From positions 1-11,027 of the forward strand of contig CAAFXL010000263.1 in the NCBI GenBank assembly GCA_900767005.1: a DNA stretch of 11,027 bases. The letters run 5' to 3'. Below are positions 1 to 5,504 of this stretch, piece after piece. Position 1 is the stretch's first letter, and each line of letters begins with the position of its first letter. The notes below the pieces were generated by a model. The model saw only the letters and a list, made by a program, of their open reading frames with translations, was not told the DNA's origin and did not search any database. Source of the stretch: an uncultured Ruminobacter sp. (GTDB taxonomy: Bacteria; Pseudomonadota; Gammaproteobacteria; Enterobacterales; Succinivibrionaceae). The position numbers were made by a program, and so were the translations under genes.

Positions 1-32
1 CACTCTTTCCCTACACGACGCTCTTCCGATCT
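1..32. other. Illumina sequencing adapter left at the contig end
   Basis: The first 32 bases match the 3' part of the standard Illumina TruSeq universal (P5-side) adapter and end in the usual GCTCTTCCGATCT. Genomic sequence begins at base 33, where an open flagellin reading frame starts in mid-gene. The stretch is much more GC-rich than what follows. It is an untrimmed library artefact and should be masked. The match is from memory of the adapter sequence. Confidence 0.97.
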
Positions 33-523
33 CCCATAAAATTTCAAAATCTATTAGTTTCCAAGTAGGAGCTGATGCTAACCAAACAATTGGTATTGAT
101 TTAGCTCTAAAGGCTGGTGATAAGAAGGTTGGCTTTAGTGTGGCTGGTATTGCAAAAAGCTTAGGTTTAACAGCAAAAGTTGCAGCAGCTGCGACTGATG
201 CTGATGATATTAAGCGTGAAACAGGTTTTATTGTAAATTCAAATGGTGGTTTAGCATTTGATATTGGTAGTCAAAAGGGAGCTCAGGCAGTAGTAGGCGT
301 AATTGATAAATTTATCTCTACTGTTGATGGAAAGCGTGCCGAACTTGGTGCTGTACAGAACCGCTTAGAAGCAACAATTCGTAACCAATCAAATGTTAAA
401 GAAAATGTATCCGATGCTCGTTCTCGTATTCGTGATACTGACTTTGCTTCAGAAACTGCCAATATGACTCAGCAGTCAATAATTCAGCAGGCTTCTCAAA
501 GCATTCTAAGTCAAGCTAACTAG
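33..523 (+). CDS. fliC: Flagellin, C-terminal fragment (5' end missing, ends at an in-frame TAG)
   Basis: Flagellin is the exported subunit of the flagellar filament. The frame is open from the adapter junction (first full genomic codon at 35). It contains a variable-region motif FQVGADANQTIGIDL, then the conserved C-terminal helix region: VDGKRAELGAVQNRLE, NVKENVSDARSRIRDTDFA and ETANMTQQSIIQQASQSIL. These are hallmarks of the flagellin D1/D0 domains. A GTG at 140 is inside the gene and is not its start; the true start and the N-terminal D0/D1 half lie off the contig. The annotated end is a TAG right after SQAN. Flagellins normally continue about 11 more residues to a hydrophobic LSLL-type tail, and that tail is still readable downstream in the same frame. 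The gene may therefore be a nonsense mutant, carry a base error, or be read through. Gene name (fliC or flaA type) is by family only. Confidence 0.93.
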
Positions 524-556
524 AGACCACAAATGGCTCTAAGCTTACTTGGCTAA
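521..556 (+). other. In-frame TAG followed by the missing flagellin tail
   Basis: The TAG at 521-523 is followed in the same frame by codons for RPQMALSLLG and a TAA at 554-556. Flagellins commonly end in ANQ-x-PQ-x-ALSLL or similar, so the TAG sits exactly where a glutamine (CAG) is expected. One C-to-T change would create it. The stretch is either a nonsense-truncated tail, a base-call error near a contig end, or a readthrough product. Confidence 0.8.
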
Positions 557-583
557 AATAAAATATTTTTATCTGCTTTTATT

Positions 584-608
584 AAAGACCTCGGGAGGGG
601 TCTTTTTT
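584..608 (+). terminator. Rho-independent terminator of the flagellin gene
   Basis: AAAGACCTC (584-592) pairs with GGGGTCTTT (597-605) around a GGGA loop, giving a nine-pair stem with one G-T pair. It is followed directly by a run of T (603-608). It sits 28 bases after the second stop (TAA 554-556), which suits the end of the flagellin transcript. Confidence 0.9.
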
Positions 609-771
609 ATTTTTAAGAGTTTTATAATATAATTGACATTAAAGCATTAGATTTAGCTTAACTAATTAATAATGTTTGAAATCTTTTAAATTTAAAATTT
701 GATAATCATCATTAAAATTTATTGATAATCAAAAATTTAACAAAAATATAAAAGTAAATCACAATGATATT

Positions 772-816
772 TAATAGTATAAAAATAATTTAATAATAGT
801 ATTGTTTTTATACTAT
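772..816. repeat. Three copies of a TAATAGTAT-type half-site upstream of ruvA
   Basis: TAATAGTAT occurs at 772-780 and again at 794-802, exactly 22 bases apart (about two helical turns). ATAGTAT at 796-802 also forms a perfect inverted repeat with ATACTAT at 810-816 across a seven-base spacer. The inverted pair overlaps the candidate -35 of the ruvA promoter. It could be an operator, but AT-rich DNA yields such repeats by chance. Confidence 0.4.
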
Positions 817-831
817 AAAATATTTTATAAT
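802..831 (+). promoter_or_regulatory. Candidate sigma-70 promoter for ruvAB
   Basis: A perfect -10 TATAAT (826-831) lies 18 bases downstream of TTGTTT (802-807), a weak -35. The expected start is near 838, about 40 bases before the ruvA ATG. The whole spacer from the flagellin terminator to ruvA (609-879) is AT-rich and holds no gene that I can see. I do not see an E. coli-type LexA box (CTG-N10-CAG) here. Confidence 0.5.
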
Positions 832-879
832 AGCTTTGCTATGAATTAATGATTAATAACTAATAAATAGAGGTTTAGA

Positions 880-1509
880 ATGTTTGGTTCTTTACGTGGA
901 AAAATTTTAGATAAAAATCCTCCTGAAATCTTAATTGAAGTTAATGGGGTGGGTTATGAAGTTTTAATGCCAATTTCAAATTGCTGCAATCTTCCTGAAG
1001 AAAATCAAGAGGTCTTTGTTTATACCTCATTAATTGTTAGAGAAGATGCCCAAACTTTATATGGCTTTTTAACTAAAGAAGAAAAGATTTTATTTAGAGA
1101 ATTAGTTAAAGTTTCAGGTATTGGTCCAAAAACAGCTTTAGCTATTTTATCAACCATGAAACCAATTGAATTTGTTAATGCTGTGAAAGCTGAGAGAGCT
1201 AATGAATTAATTAAGGTTCCTGGCATTGGTAAACGAGGAGCTGAAAGAATCTTAGTTGAAATTAAAGATAAGGTTCAAGGCTTTGGGATTACAGATTCAG
1301 GAAGTTCAGAACCCACCTTTGCTGTTATTGAAGAAGATAAGGAACCACAGGGAAATATTGAGTTTGTTAAGAATATTGAAGAACAAGCGGTTGATGCCTT
1401 TATTGGACTTGGCTATAACGCAAAACAAGCAAGTTTACTTGTTCATAAGCACTATAAAGAAGGCATGAACGTTGAAGAAATTATTAAGGCTGTTCTTCAA
1501 AGTTTATAG
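880..1509 (+). CDS. ruvA: Holliday junction branch migration complex subunit RuvA
   Basis: RuvA tetramers bind the four-way Holliday junction and load two RuvB hexamer motors for branch migration in recombinational repair. The 209 residues compare with about 203 in E. coli. The N-terminal OB-fold starts MFGSLRGKI and carries the R-E-D motif at 54-56, where E55 and D56 correspond to the acidic pin. Two helix-hairpin-helix motifs follow: LVKVSGIGPKTALAIL (about 75-90) and LIKVPGIGKRGAERIL (about 110-125). After a flexible acidic linker (about 135-165), the C-terminal domain that contacts RuvB (about 166-209) contains VDAFIGLGYNAKQAS. The ATG at 880 is preceded by AGAGG at 869-873, a good ribosome site. 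It is first in the ruvA-ruvB-ybgC-tol series, 91 bases before ruvB. ruvC is not adjacent. Confidence 0.97.
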   Translation: MFGSLRGKILDKNPPEILIEVNGVGYEVLMPISNCCNLPEENQEVFVYTSLIVREDAQTLYGFLTKEEKILFRELVKVSGIGPKTALAILSTMKPIEFVNAVKAERANELIKVPGIGKRGAERILVEIKDKVQGFGITDSGSSEPTFAVIEEDKEPQGNIEFVKNIEEQAVDAFIGLGYNAKQASLLVHKHYKEGMNVEEIIKAVLQSL

Positions 1510-1541
1510 TCTTAAGTAAACTATTAAAAAAATGTAAGTTA

Positions 1542-1550
1542 TGGTAAAAT
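1542..1550 (+). promoter_or_regulatory. Possible extended -10 element in the ruvA-ruvB gap
   Basis: TGGTAAAAT fits the TGn-extended -10 pattern (TAAAAT, five of six matches to TATAAT) but has no convincing -35. The 91-base gap is longer than the other spacings from here to tolA, so an extra start for ruvB is possible. A small inverted repeat, CTCAT/ATGAG (1566-1579), lies just downstream. Confidence 0.25.
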
Positions 1551-1600
1551 TTTTGGGTAAAATTACTCATAATAATGAGAACTAATGATAAGGATAATTC

Positions 1601-2623
1601 ATGATTGAGGCTGATCATATTGAACGCATGGTAAGTCCTAAAAAGCTTGCTGTTGATAATGAAGTTCTAGAAAAAGCGATTAGACCACAAGTTCTAAGTG
1701 ATTATATTGGTCAAAAGGACGTTTGCGAGCAGTTACATATTTCAATTCAAGCAGCTCTTGCTCGTGGAGGGTCACTTGATCATGTGTTAATTTATGGCCC
1801 ACCAGGACTTGGTAAAACCACATTATCAAATATTATTGCCAATGAAATGAGAGCTAATTTCTTTTCAACCTCAGGACCTGTCCTTGAAAAGAAAGCAGAC
1901 CTTGCTGCAATTTTAAGTAAGCTTCAAGAAAATGATGTTTTATTTATTGATGAAATCCATCGTTTAAGCCCGGTGATTGAAGAGTTCTTATATCCTGCGA
2001 TGGAAGACTTTAAAATTGACTTTATGCTTGGTGAAGGACCTTCAGCAAGTTCCATAAAAATTGATTTACCTCATTTTACATTAATTGGAGCAACTACCAA
2101 GGTTGGTGCTTTAACCTCTCCACTATATGACCGCTTTGGGATAACCCAGCGTTTAAAGTTTTATTCTCATGAGGAATTAGCAACCATTGTGCGTCGTTCT
2201 GCTTTAGTATTAAAACTTAATATTGAAGAAGAAGGGGCAATTGAAATTGCAAGACGAAGCCGCGGTACTCCAAGAATTGCTAACCGATTACTAAGAAGAA
2301 TCCGCGATTATGCTGAAATTTTAGGAAATGGTACAGTTACTAAAGGAATCGCGGCTCTAGCTCTTGAAAAACTTGATATTGATGATAGCGGATTTGATTT
2401 TCAGGATAGAAGATATCTTCTAGCGATTATTCAAGATTTTAATGGTGGACCTGTAGGGGTTGATAACCTTGCTGCCCTTTTAGGCGAAGATCGTGATACT
2501 TTAGAAGATGTATTAGAACCTTACATGATTCAGCAAGGTTTTATTCAGCGTACTCCCCGTGGTAGAATTGCAACAAGTAAAGCTTATAAGTACTTTAGCC
2601 TTGAGGAACCAAAGAATGACTGA
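1601..2623 (+). CDS. ruvB: Holliday junction branch migration ATPase RuvB
   Basis: RuvB is the hexameric AAA+ motor that pumps DNA through the RuvA-bound junction. The 340 residues are near the usual 336 or so. Walker A GPPGLGKT is at 66-73, Walker B VLFIDEIH at 113-120 (D117, E118), and the sensor 1 region LIGATTKVG is at 161-169. The arginine finger in DRFG is R178, equivalent to E. coli R174. GTPRIANRLLRRIRDYA and the C-terminal winged-helix DNA-binding domain (about 260-335, with GGPVGVDNLAALLGE and IQQGFIQRTPRGR) follow. Two normally constant spots differ: GATTRAG reads GATTKVG, and SPLRDRFG reads SPLYDRFG. The ATG at 1601 has AAGGA at 1590-1594. The stop TGA overlaps the ybgC start by eight bases (ATGACTGA), indicating translational coupling. 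Confidence 0.98.
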   Translation: MIEADHIERMVSPKKLAVDNEVLEKAIRPQVLSDYIGQKDVCEQLHISIQAALARGGSLDHVLIYGPPGLGKTTLSNIIANEMRANFFSTSGPVLEKKADLAAILSKLQENDVLFIDEIHRLSPVIEEFLYPAMEDFKIDFMLGEGPSASSIKIDLPHFTLIGATTKVGALTSPLYDRFGITQRLKFYSHEELATIVRRSALVLKLNIEEEGAIEIARRSRGTPRIANRLLRRIRDYAEILGNGTVTKGIAALALEKLDIDDSGFDFQDRRYLLAIIQDFNGGPVGVDNLAALLGEDRDTLEDVLEPYMIQQGFIQRTPRGRIATSKAYKYFSLEEPKND

Positions 2624-3026
2624 GAATAATGTGTTTAATTTTCCGGTAAGAGTGTATTTTGAGGATACCGATGCAGGCGGAGTTGTGTATAATGCAAACT
2701 ACGTTAAGTTTTTAGAAAGAGCCCGCACCGAATGGCTTAGAGCTAAAGGTTTTGAGCAAAGAGCTCTTTTAGAAGAAGGTATCGGTTTTGTGGTTTCATC
2801 AATTAATATGAATTTTGTGAAAGCTGCAAAACTTGATGATGAATTATTTGTTAGTTGTAAAATTACTAAAGCTCGTGCTGCTTCTGTATATTTTGAGCAA
2901 CAAATAACTGATAAATCAGGAAATATATACATTAACGCTGATGTAAGAATTGCTTGTGTTGATTTAAAAGTTATGAAACCAACCCCAATTCCTGAGAATT
3001 TAAAAGGATATTTTGTAAGTGAATAG
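2616..3026 (+). CDS. ybgC: Tol-Pal system-associated acyl-CoA thioesterase YbgC
   Basis: YbgC is a cytoplasmic hot-dog-fold acyl-CoA thioesterase, almost always first in the tol-pal operon of gammaproteobacteria. I choose the ATG at 2616 (136 residues; E. coli 134). It follows GAGGA at 2603-2607 and begins MTENNVFNFPVRVYFEDTDA, aligned with known family members. A farther in-frame GTG at 2559 would add 19 unlikely residues inside ruvB. The active-site segment EDTDAGGVVY (16-25) keeps the catalytic aspartate (D19, equivalent to E. coli D18). The next residue, usually histidine (VVYHA), is asparagine here (N26). NYVKFLERARTEWL and VDLKVMKPTPIP are typical. The start overlaps ruvB by eight bases and the end overlaps tolQ by eight, so all three are probably co-translated. 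Confidence 0.93.
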   Translation: MTENNVFNFPVRVYFEDTDAGGVVYNANYVKFLERARTEWLRAKGFEQRALLEEGIGFVVSSINMNFVKAAKLDDELFVSCKITKARAASVYFEQQITDKSGNIYINADVRIACVDLKVMKPTPIPENLKGYFVSE

Positions 3027-3741
3027 TGAATTATCAGTAACCCAACTTATTTTAGATGCCTCACCACTTGTGCAAGGCGTAATGTTATTTTTATTATTAA
3101 TGAGCATTGTAAGTTGGACCATTATTATCCAAAGAGGCCGTTATTTAGCATATTGTCGTAAAAAGGCAATGGAATTTGAAGATGTATTTTGGGGTAAAGT
3201 TGAATTAAATCATTTATACCAAGACATCAAAGCTAAAGATAACATGTTTGGTATGGAAAAAATCTTTGTCGCAGGTTTTAAAGAATATGCCAGCATGCTT
3301 AAGCGTGGTGTTAAGAATAAAGATACGTTAATGGATGGAGCGTATCGCGCTATGAAAGTAAGTAGTGCTCGTGAAATTGAAGACCTTGAGAACCATCTAC
3401 CAGCTCTTGCAACCATTGGTTCAATTAGTCCTTATATTGGTCTATTTGGTACCGTTTGGGGAATTATGACCGCATTTATTGCACTTAGTGCGGTAAAGAA
3501 TGCATCACTTGCGATGGTAGCTCCACCAATTGCTGAAGCACTAATAGCTACAGCAATGGGTCTATTTGCGGCAATTCCTGCAGTTATGTTTTATAACCGT
3601 TATGCCACCAAAGTTTCAAAACTAGAAAACCAATATTTAAATTTTATTGATGAGTTTTCAACTATCTTAAATCGTAGTACTGAAACTAATGTGTCACAGC
3701 CCCAGCAGCCTGCTTCCCAAGTAGCTCAGGCTAAAAAGTAG
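3019..3741 (+). CDS. tolQ: Tol-Pal proton-channel protein TolQ
   Basis: TolQ is the inner-membrane stator of the Tol machine, a relative of ExbB and MotA that with TolR uses the proton gradient to energise TolA. The 240 residues compare with 230 in E. coli. Membrane helices are at about 17-38, 129-155 and 168-192, with a large cytoplasmic loop between the first two. The core HLPALATIGSISPYIGLFGT is followed by VWGIMTAFIALSAV and APPIAEALIATAMGLFAAIPAV, which are diagnostic. A Gln/Pro-rich tail (about 221-238) makes it slightly longer than usual. The start is GTG at 3019, inside the end of ybgC, with AAGGA at 3004-3008. I see no better in-frame start before the first membrane helix. tolR follows after 14 bases. 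Confidence 0.96.
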   Translation: MNSELSVTQLILDASPLVQGVMLFLLLMSIVSWTIIIQRGRYLAYCRKKAMEFEDVFWGKVELNHLYQDIKAKDNMFGMEKIFVAGFKEYASMLKRGVKNKDTLMDGAYRAMKVSSAREIEDLENHLPALATIGSISPYIGLFGTVWGIMTAFIALSAVKNASLAMVAPPIAEALIATAMGLFAAIPAVMFYNRYATKVSKLENQYLNFIDEFSTILNRSTETNVSQPQQPASQVAQAKK

Positions 3742-3755
3742 GAACAATAACTATT

Positions 3756-4178
3756 ATGAATAGAACTCGTGGTAAAAATCGCCCAGTTGCTGAGATTAAT
3801 GTGGTTCCCTACATTGACGTTATGATGGTGCTTTTAGTAATTTTTATTGCAACTGCACCAGTTGTAATGCAAGGTGTGACCGTTGATCTTCCTCAGGCAC
3901 AATCTGAGCCTATGAGTGAAGACTCAAAAGCTCCAATTGTTTGCACTGTGGATAAAGACGGAAAATTCTTTGTTGAATTTAAAGGTGAAGCAATTAATGT
4001 TTCATCACTTAAAGAATTAACCGACCGCGTTAGAAGAGAAATTGCCATTGATCCTAAAATTCCAGTCGTTGTTCAAGGTGATAAGAATGCGACTTATAAT
4101 AGCGTAATGGTTTTAATGAATGCATTAAAATCAGCAGGAGTTGAATCAGTTGGTTTAGTAACCGAGCCTATGGATTAG
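3756..4178 (+). CDS. tolR: Tol-Pal proton-channel protein TolR
   Basis: TolR has a single membrane helix and a periplasmic domain, pairs with TolQ and is the ExbD/MotB relative of the system. The 140 residues compare with 142 in E. coli. The N-terminus is cytoplasmic (MNRTRGKNRPVAEINVVPYI), followed by a helix at about 19-40. The essential membrane aspartate is D21 in the motif PYIDVMMVLLVIF. The periplasmic domain (about 45-140) ends KSAGVESVGLVTEPMD, matching the family end. The TAG at 4176-4178 is therefore a normal stop. The ribosome site AGGAA (3740-3744) overlaps the tolQ stop codon. The tolA start lies 13 bases after the end. Confidence 0.97.
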   Translation: MNRTRGKNRPVAEINVVPYIDVMMVLLVIFIATAPVVMQGVTVDLPQAQSEPMSEDSKAPIVCTVDKDGKFFVEFKGEAINVSSLKELTDRVRREIAIDPKIPVVVQGDKNATYNSVMVLMNALKSAGVESVGLVTEPMD

Positions 4179-4191
4179 CTAAGGTATCAAG

Positions 4192-5298
4192 TTGAGATTT
4201 AGTATTAGCTTTGCAGCAATAATTGCAGTAATTATCCATGCAATTATTTTGTTTTTTATATTTTTTAATATTGATTTATCTAATGATGATAAGCCTAAAA
4301 ATCAAAATAAGCTTATCCATGCTGAGGTTATTGATCTAAATAAATTACCTAGTGCTGGTAATGCTAAAGCTAAGAAGGCTCAAGAAGAAGCTTTACAAAA
4401 GAAGAAACTTGAAGAAGCACGTAAAGCCGAAGAAAAAAAGAAAGCTGAAGAACAAAAGAAAGCTCAAGAAAAGAAGCGTATTGAAGAGCAAAAGCGTGCC
4501 GAAGAAAAGAAGCGTTTAGAAGCCGAAAAGAAAGCTCAAGAACAAAAGAAAATAGAGGAACAAAAAGCCCAAGAACAAAAGCGTCTTGATGAATCAAAGA
4601 AGAAAGCTTTAGAAAAACAGCGTATTGAACTTGAAAAGAAGAAAAAGGAAGAAGAAAAGAAAAAGTTAGAAGAGAAGAAAAAACTAGAGGAAAAGAAAAA
4701 GCTAGTAGAGAAAAAGAAAGCCGAAGAAAAGAAACGTTTAGAGGAAGAAAAGAAAAAGGCTGAGGAAAAGAAGAAAGCTGAAGAGAAGAAAAAAGCCGAA
4801 GAAAAGAAGCGTTTAGAAGAAGAGAAGAAAAAGGCTGAAGAGAAAAAGAAAGCTGAAGAAAAGAAACGTTTAGAGGAAGAAAAACGTAAAGCTGAGGAAA
4901 AACGCAAGGCCGAGGAAAAGCGTAAGGCTGAAGAAAGACGTAAAGCTCATGAAAAAGAAGTAAATGATCTTGAAAGTGACCTTTTAGGTAGTGGCGATGA
5001 TTTAACTCCACCAAATGGCACCAATGAAGCGATGAATATCGCTTTAGAGTATGGTTCAATTGTTAAAAGTAAAATTGAAAATGCTTGGATAATAGATCCT
5101 TCAATGGTGGGGAAAAAGGTTGCAGTTTCGATCGAAATTACTCCTGATGGCTCAATTTATAATGAACAATGCCAAGGTGATAAATTTGTGTGCTCAAGTG
5201 CCTTAAGAGCTGTAAACTCAATTGGTAAACTTCCATCACCACCAAAGGGCTGCAAGGATTGCCAAAAGATAAAAATTACTATGACCCCTCATTTATAA
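4192..5298 (+). CDS. tolA: Cell envelope integrity protein TolA
   Basis: TolA is anchored in the inner membrane and spans the periplasm to reach TolB/Pal, passing on energy from TolQR. It has 368 residues. Domain I is one membrane helix (about 5-26). Domain II is a very long Lys/Glu/Ala helix (about 59-255). Domain III (about 280-368) contains YGSIVKSKIENAWI, VSIEITPDGSI and IGKLPSPP. The start is TTG at 4192: an in-frame TAA lies at 4180-4182, the only codons between are GGT, ATC and AAG, AAGG sits at 4181-4184, and no ATG occurs until M281. The N-terminal cytoplasmic tail is only a few residues. In the membrane helix H16 and L20 of the S-H-L-S pattern that docks TolQR are kept, but the serines are replaced (A12, F24). 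Domain III has four cysteines (327, 334, 354, 357), including a CKDC pair near the end. Confidence 0.95.
   Translation: MRFSISFAAIIAVIIHAIILFFIFFNIDLSNDDKPKNQNKLIHAEVIDLNKLPSAGNAKAKKAQEEALQKKKLEEARKAEEKKKAEEQKKAQEKKRIEEQKRAEEKKRLEAEKKAQEQKKIEEQKAQEQKRLDESKKKALEKQRIELEKKKKEEEKKKLEEKKKLEEKKKLVEKKKAEEKKRLEEEKKKAEEKKKAEEKKKAEEKKRLEEEKKKAEEKKKAEEKKRLEEEKRKAEEKRKAEEKRKAEERRKAHEKEVNDLESDLLGSGDDLTPPNGTNEAMNIALEYGSIVKSKIENAWIIDPSMVGKKVAVSIEITPDGSIYNEQCQGDKFVCSSALRAVNSIGKLPSPPKGCKDCQKIKITMTPHL
4366..4956 (+). repeat. Purine-rich repeat region encoding TolA helix II
   Basis: This region encodes the KKAEE/KRLEEE helix. The unit KAEEKKRLEEEK recurs from residues 176, 201 and 220 (bases about 4717, 4792, 4849) with synonymous differences, so the copies are not freshly duplicated. 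The + strand is overwhelmingly purine; 4633-4665 is 33 bases with no pyrimidine. The repeats invite length variation and assembly collapse, but the frame is intact through all of it. Confidence 0.85.
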
Positions 5299-5311
5299 AG
5301 TAATAGATAAA

Positions 5312-5331
5312 TTAAAGATTTTAATCTTTAA
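5312..5331. repeat. Inverted repeat after tolA
   Basis: TTAAAGATT (5312-5320) and AATCTTTAA (5323-5331) are perfect reverse complements, 14 bases after the tolA stop. The stem is AT-rich and no T-run follows, so it is not a convincing terminator. It may protect the 3' end of the tolA message or be chance. Confidence 0.4.
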
Positions 5332-5404
5332 CTTTAAATACTTTTAATGAGTACATGAAATTTAAAGAATAATAATTATAAAAATGTTAATAAGTGATTT
5401 TTTT

Positions 5405-5413
5405 TGTTATACT
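5405..5413 (+). promoter_or_regulatory. Likely internal promoter for tolB-pal-cpoB
   Basis: TGTTATACT is an extended -10 (TGn plus TATACT, five of six to consensus), about 90 bases before tolB. No good -35 is seen, which extended -10 promoters tolerate. It lies in a 206-base gap that is long for this operon. E. coli is also known to transcribe tolB-pal-ybgF from a separate internal promoter. The presumed leader contains an inverted repeat, TTGTTGTAT/ATATAACAA (5440-5459, one G-T pair). Confidence 0.5.
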
Positions 5414-5504
5414 TTGAATATTATTTAAGTAAGTCTTAGTTGTTGTATTTATATAACAATAATCAAAGTAAAAACAAAGATAAAAATCTACTAGGGATAA
5501 AAAA

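Noticed and set aside
140..523. GTG at 140 as a real start of a short protein
   Set aside because: The open frame and flagellin-like sequence extend upstream to the adapter junction, so the gene is cut by the contig end.
2559..2615. Longer N-terminus for YbgC from a GTG at 2559
   Set aside because: It would overlap ruvB by 65 bases and add 19 residues absent from relatives. The ATG at 2616 has a good ribosome site and the normal family start.
4370..5059. Long minus-strand open frames opposite tolA (4370-5059 and 4536-4907)
   Set aside because: They are the antisense of the Lys/Glu repeats and translate to low-complexity Phe/Ser/Leu strings. The purine bias alone removes stops on the other strand. 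There is no ribosome site or family resemblance.
5312..5331. Terminator directly after tolA
   Set aside because: The inverted repeat is nearly all A/T and lacks a following T-run, so I list it only as a repeat.
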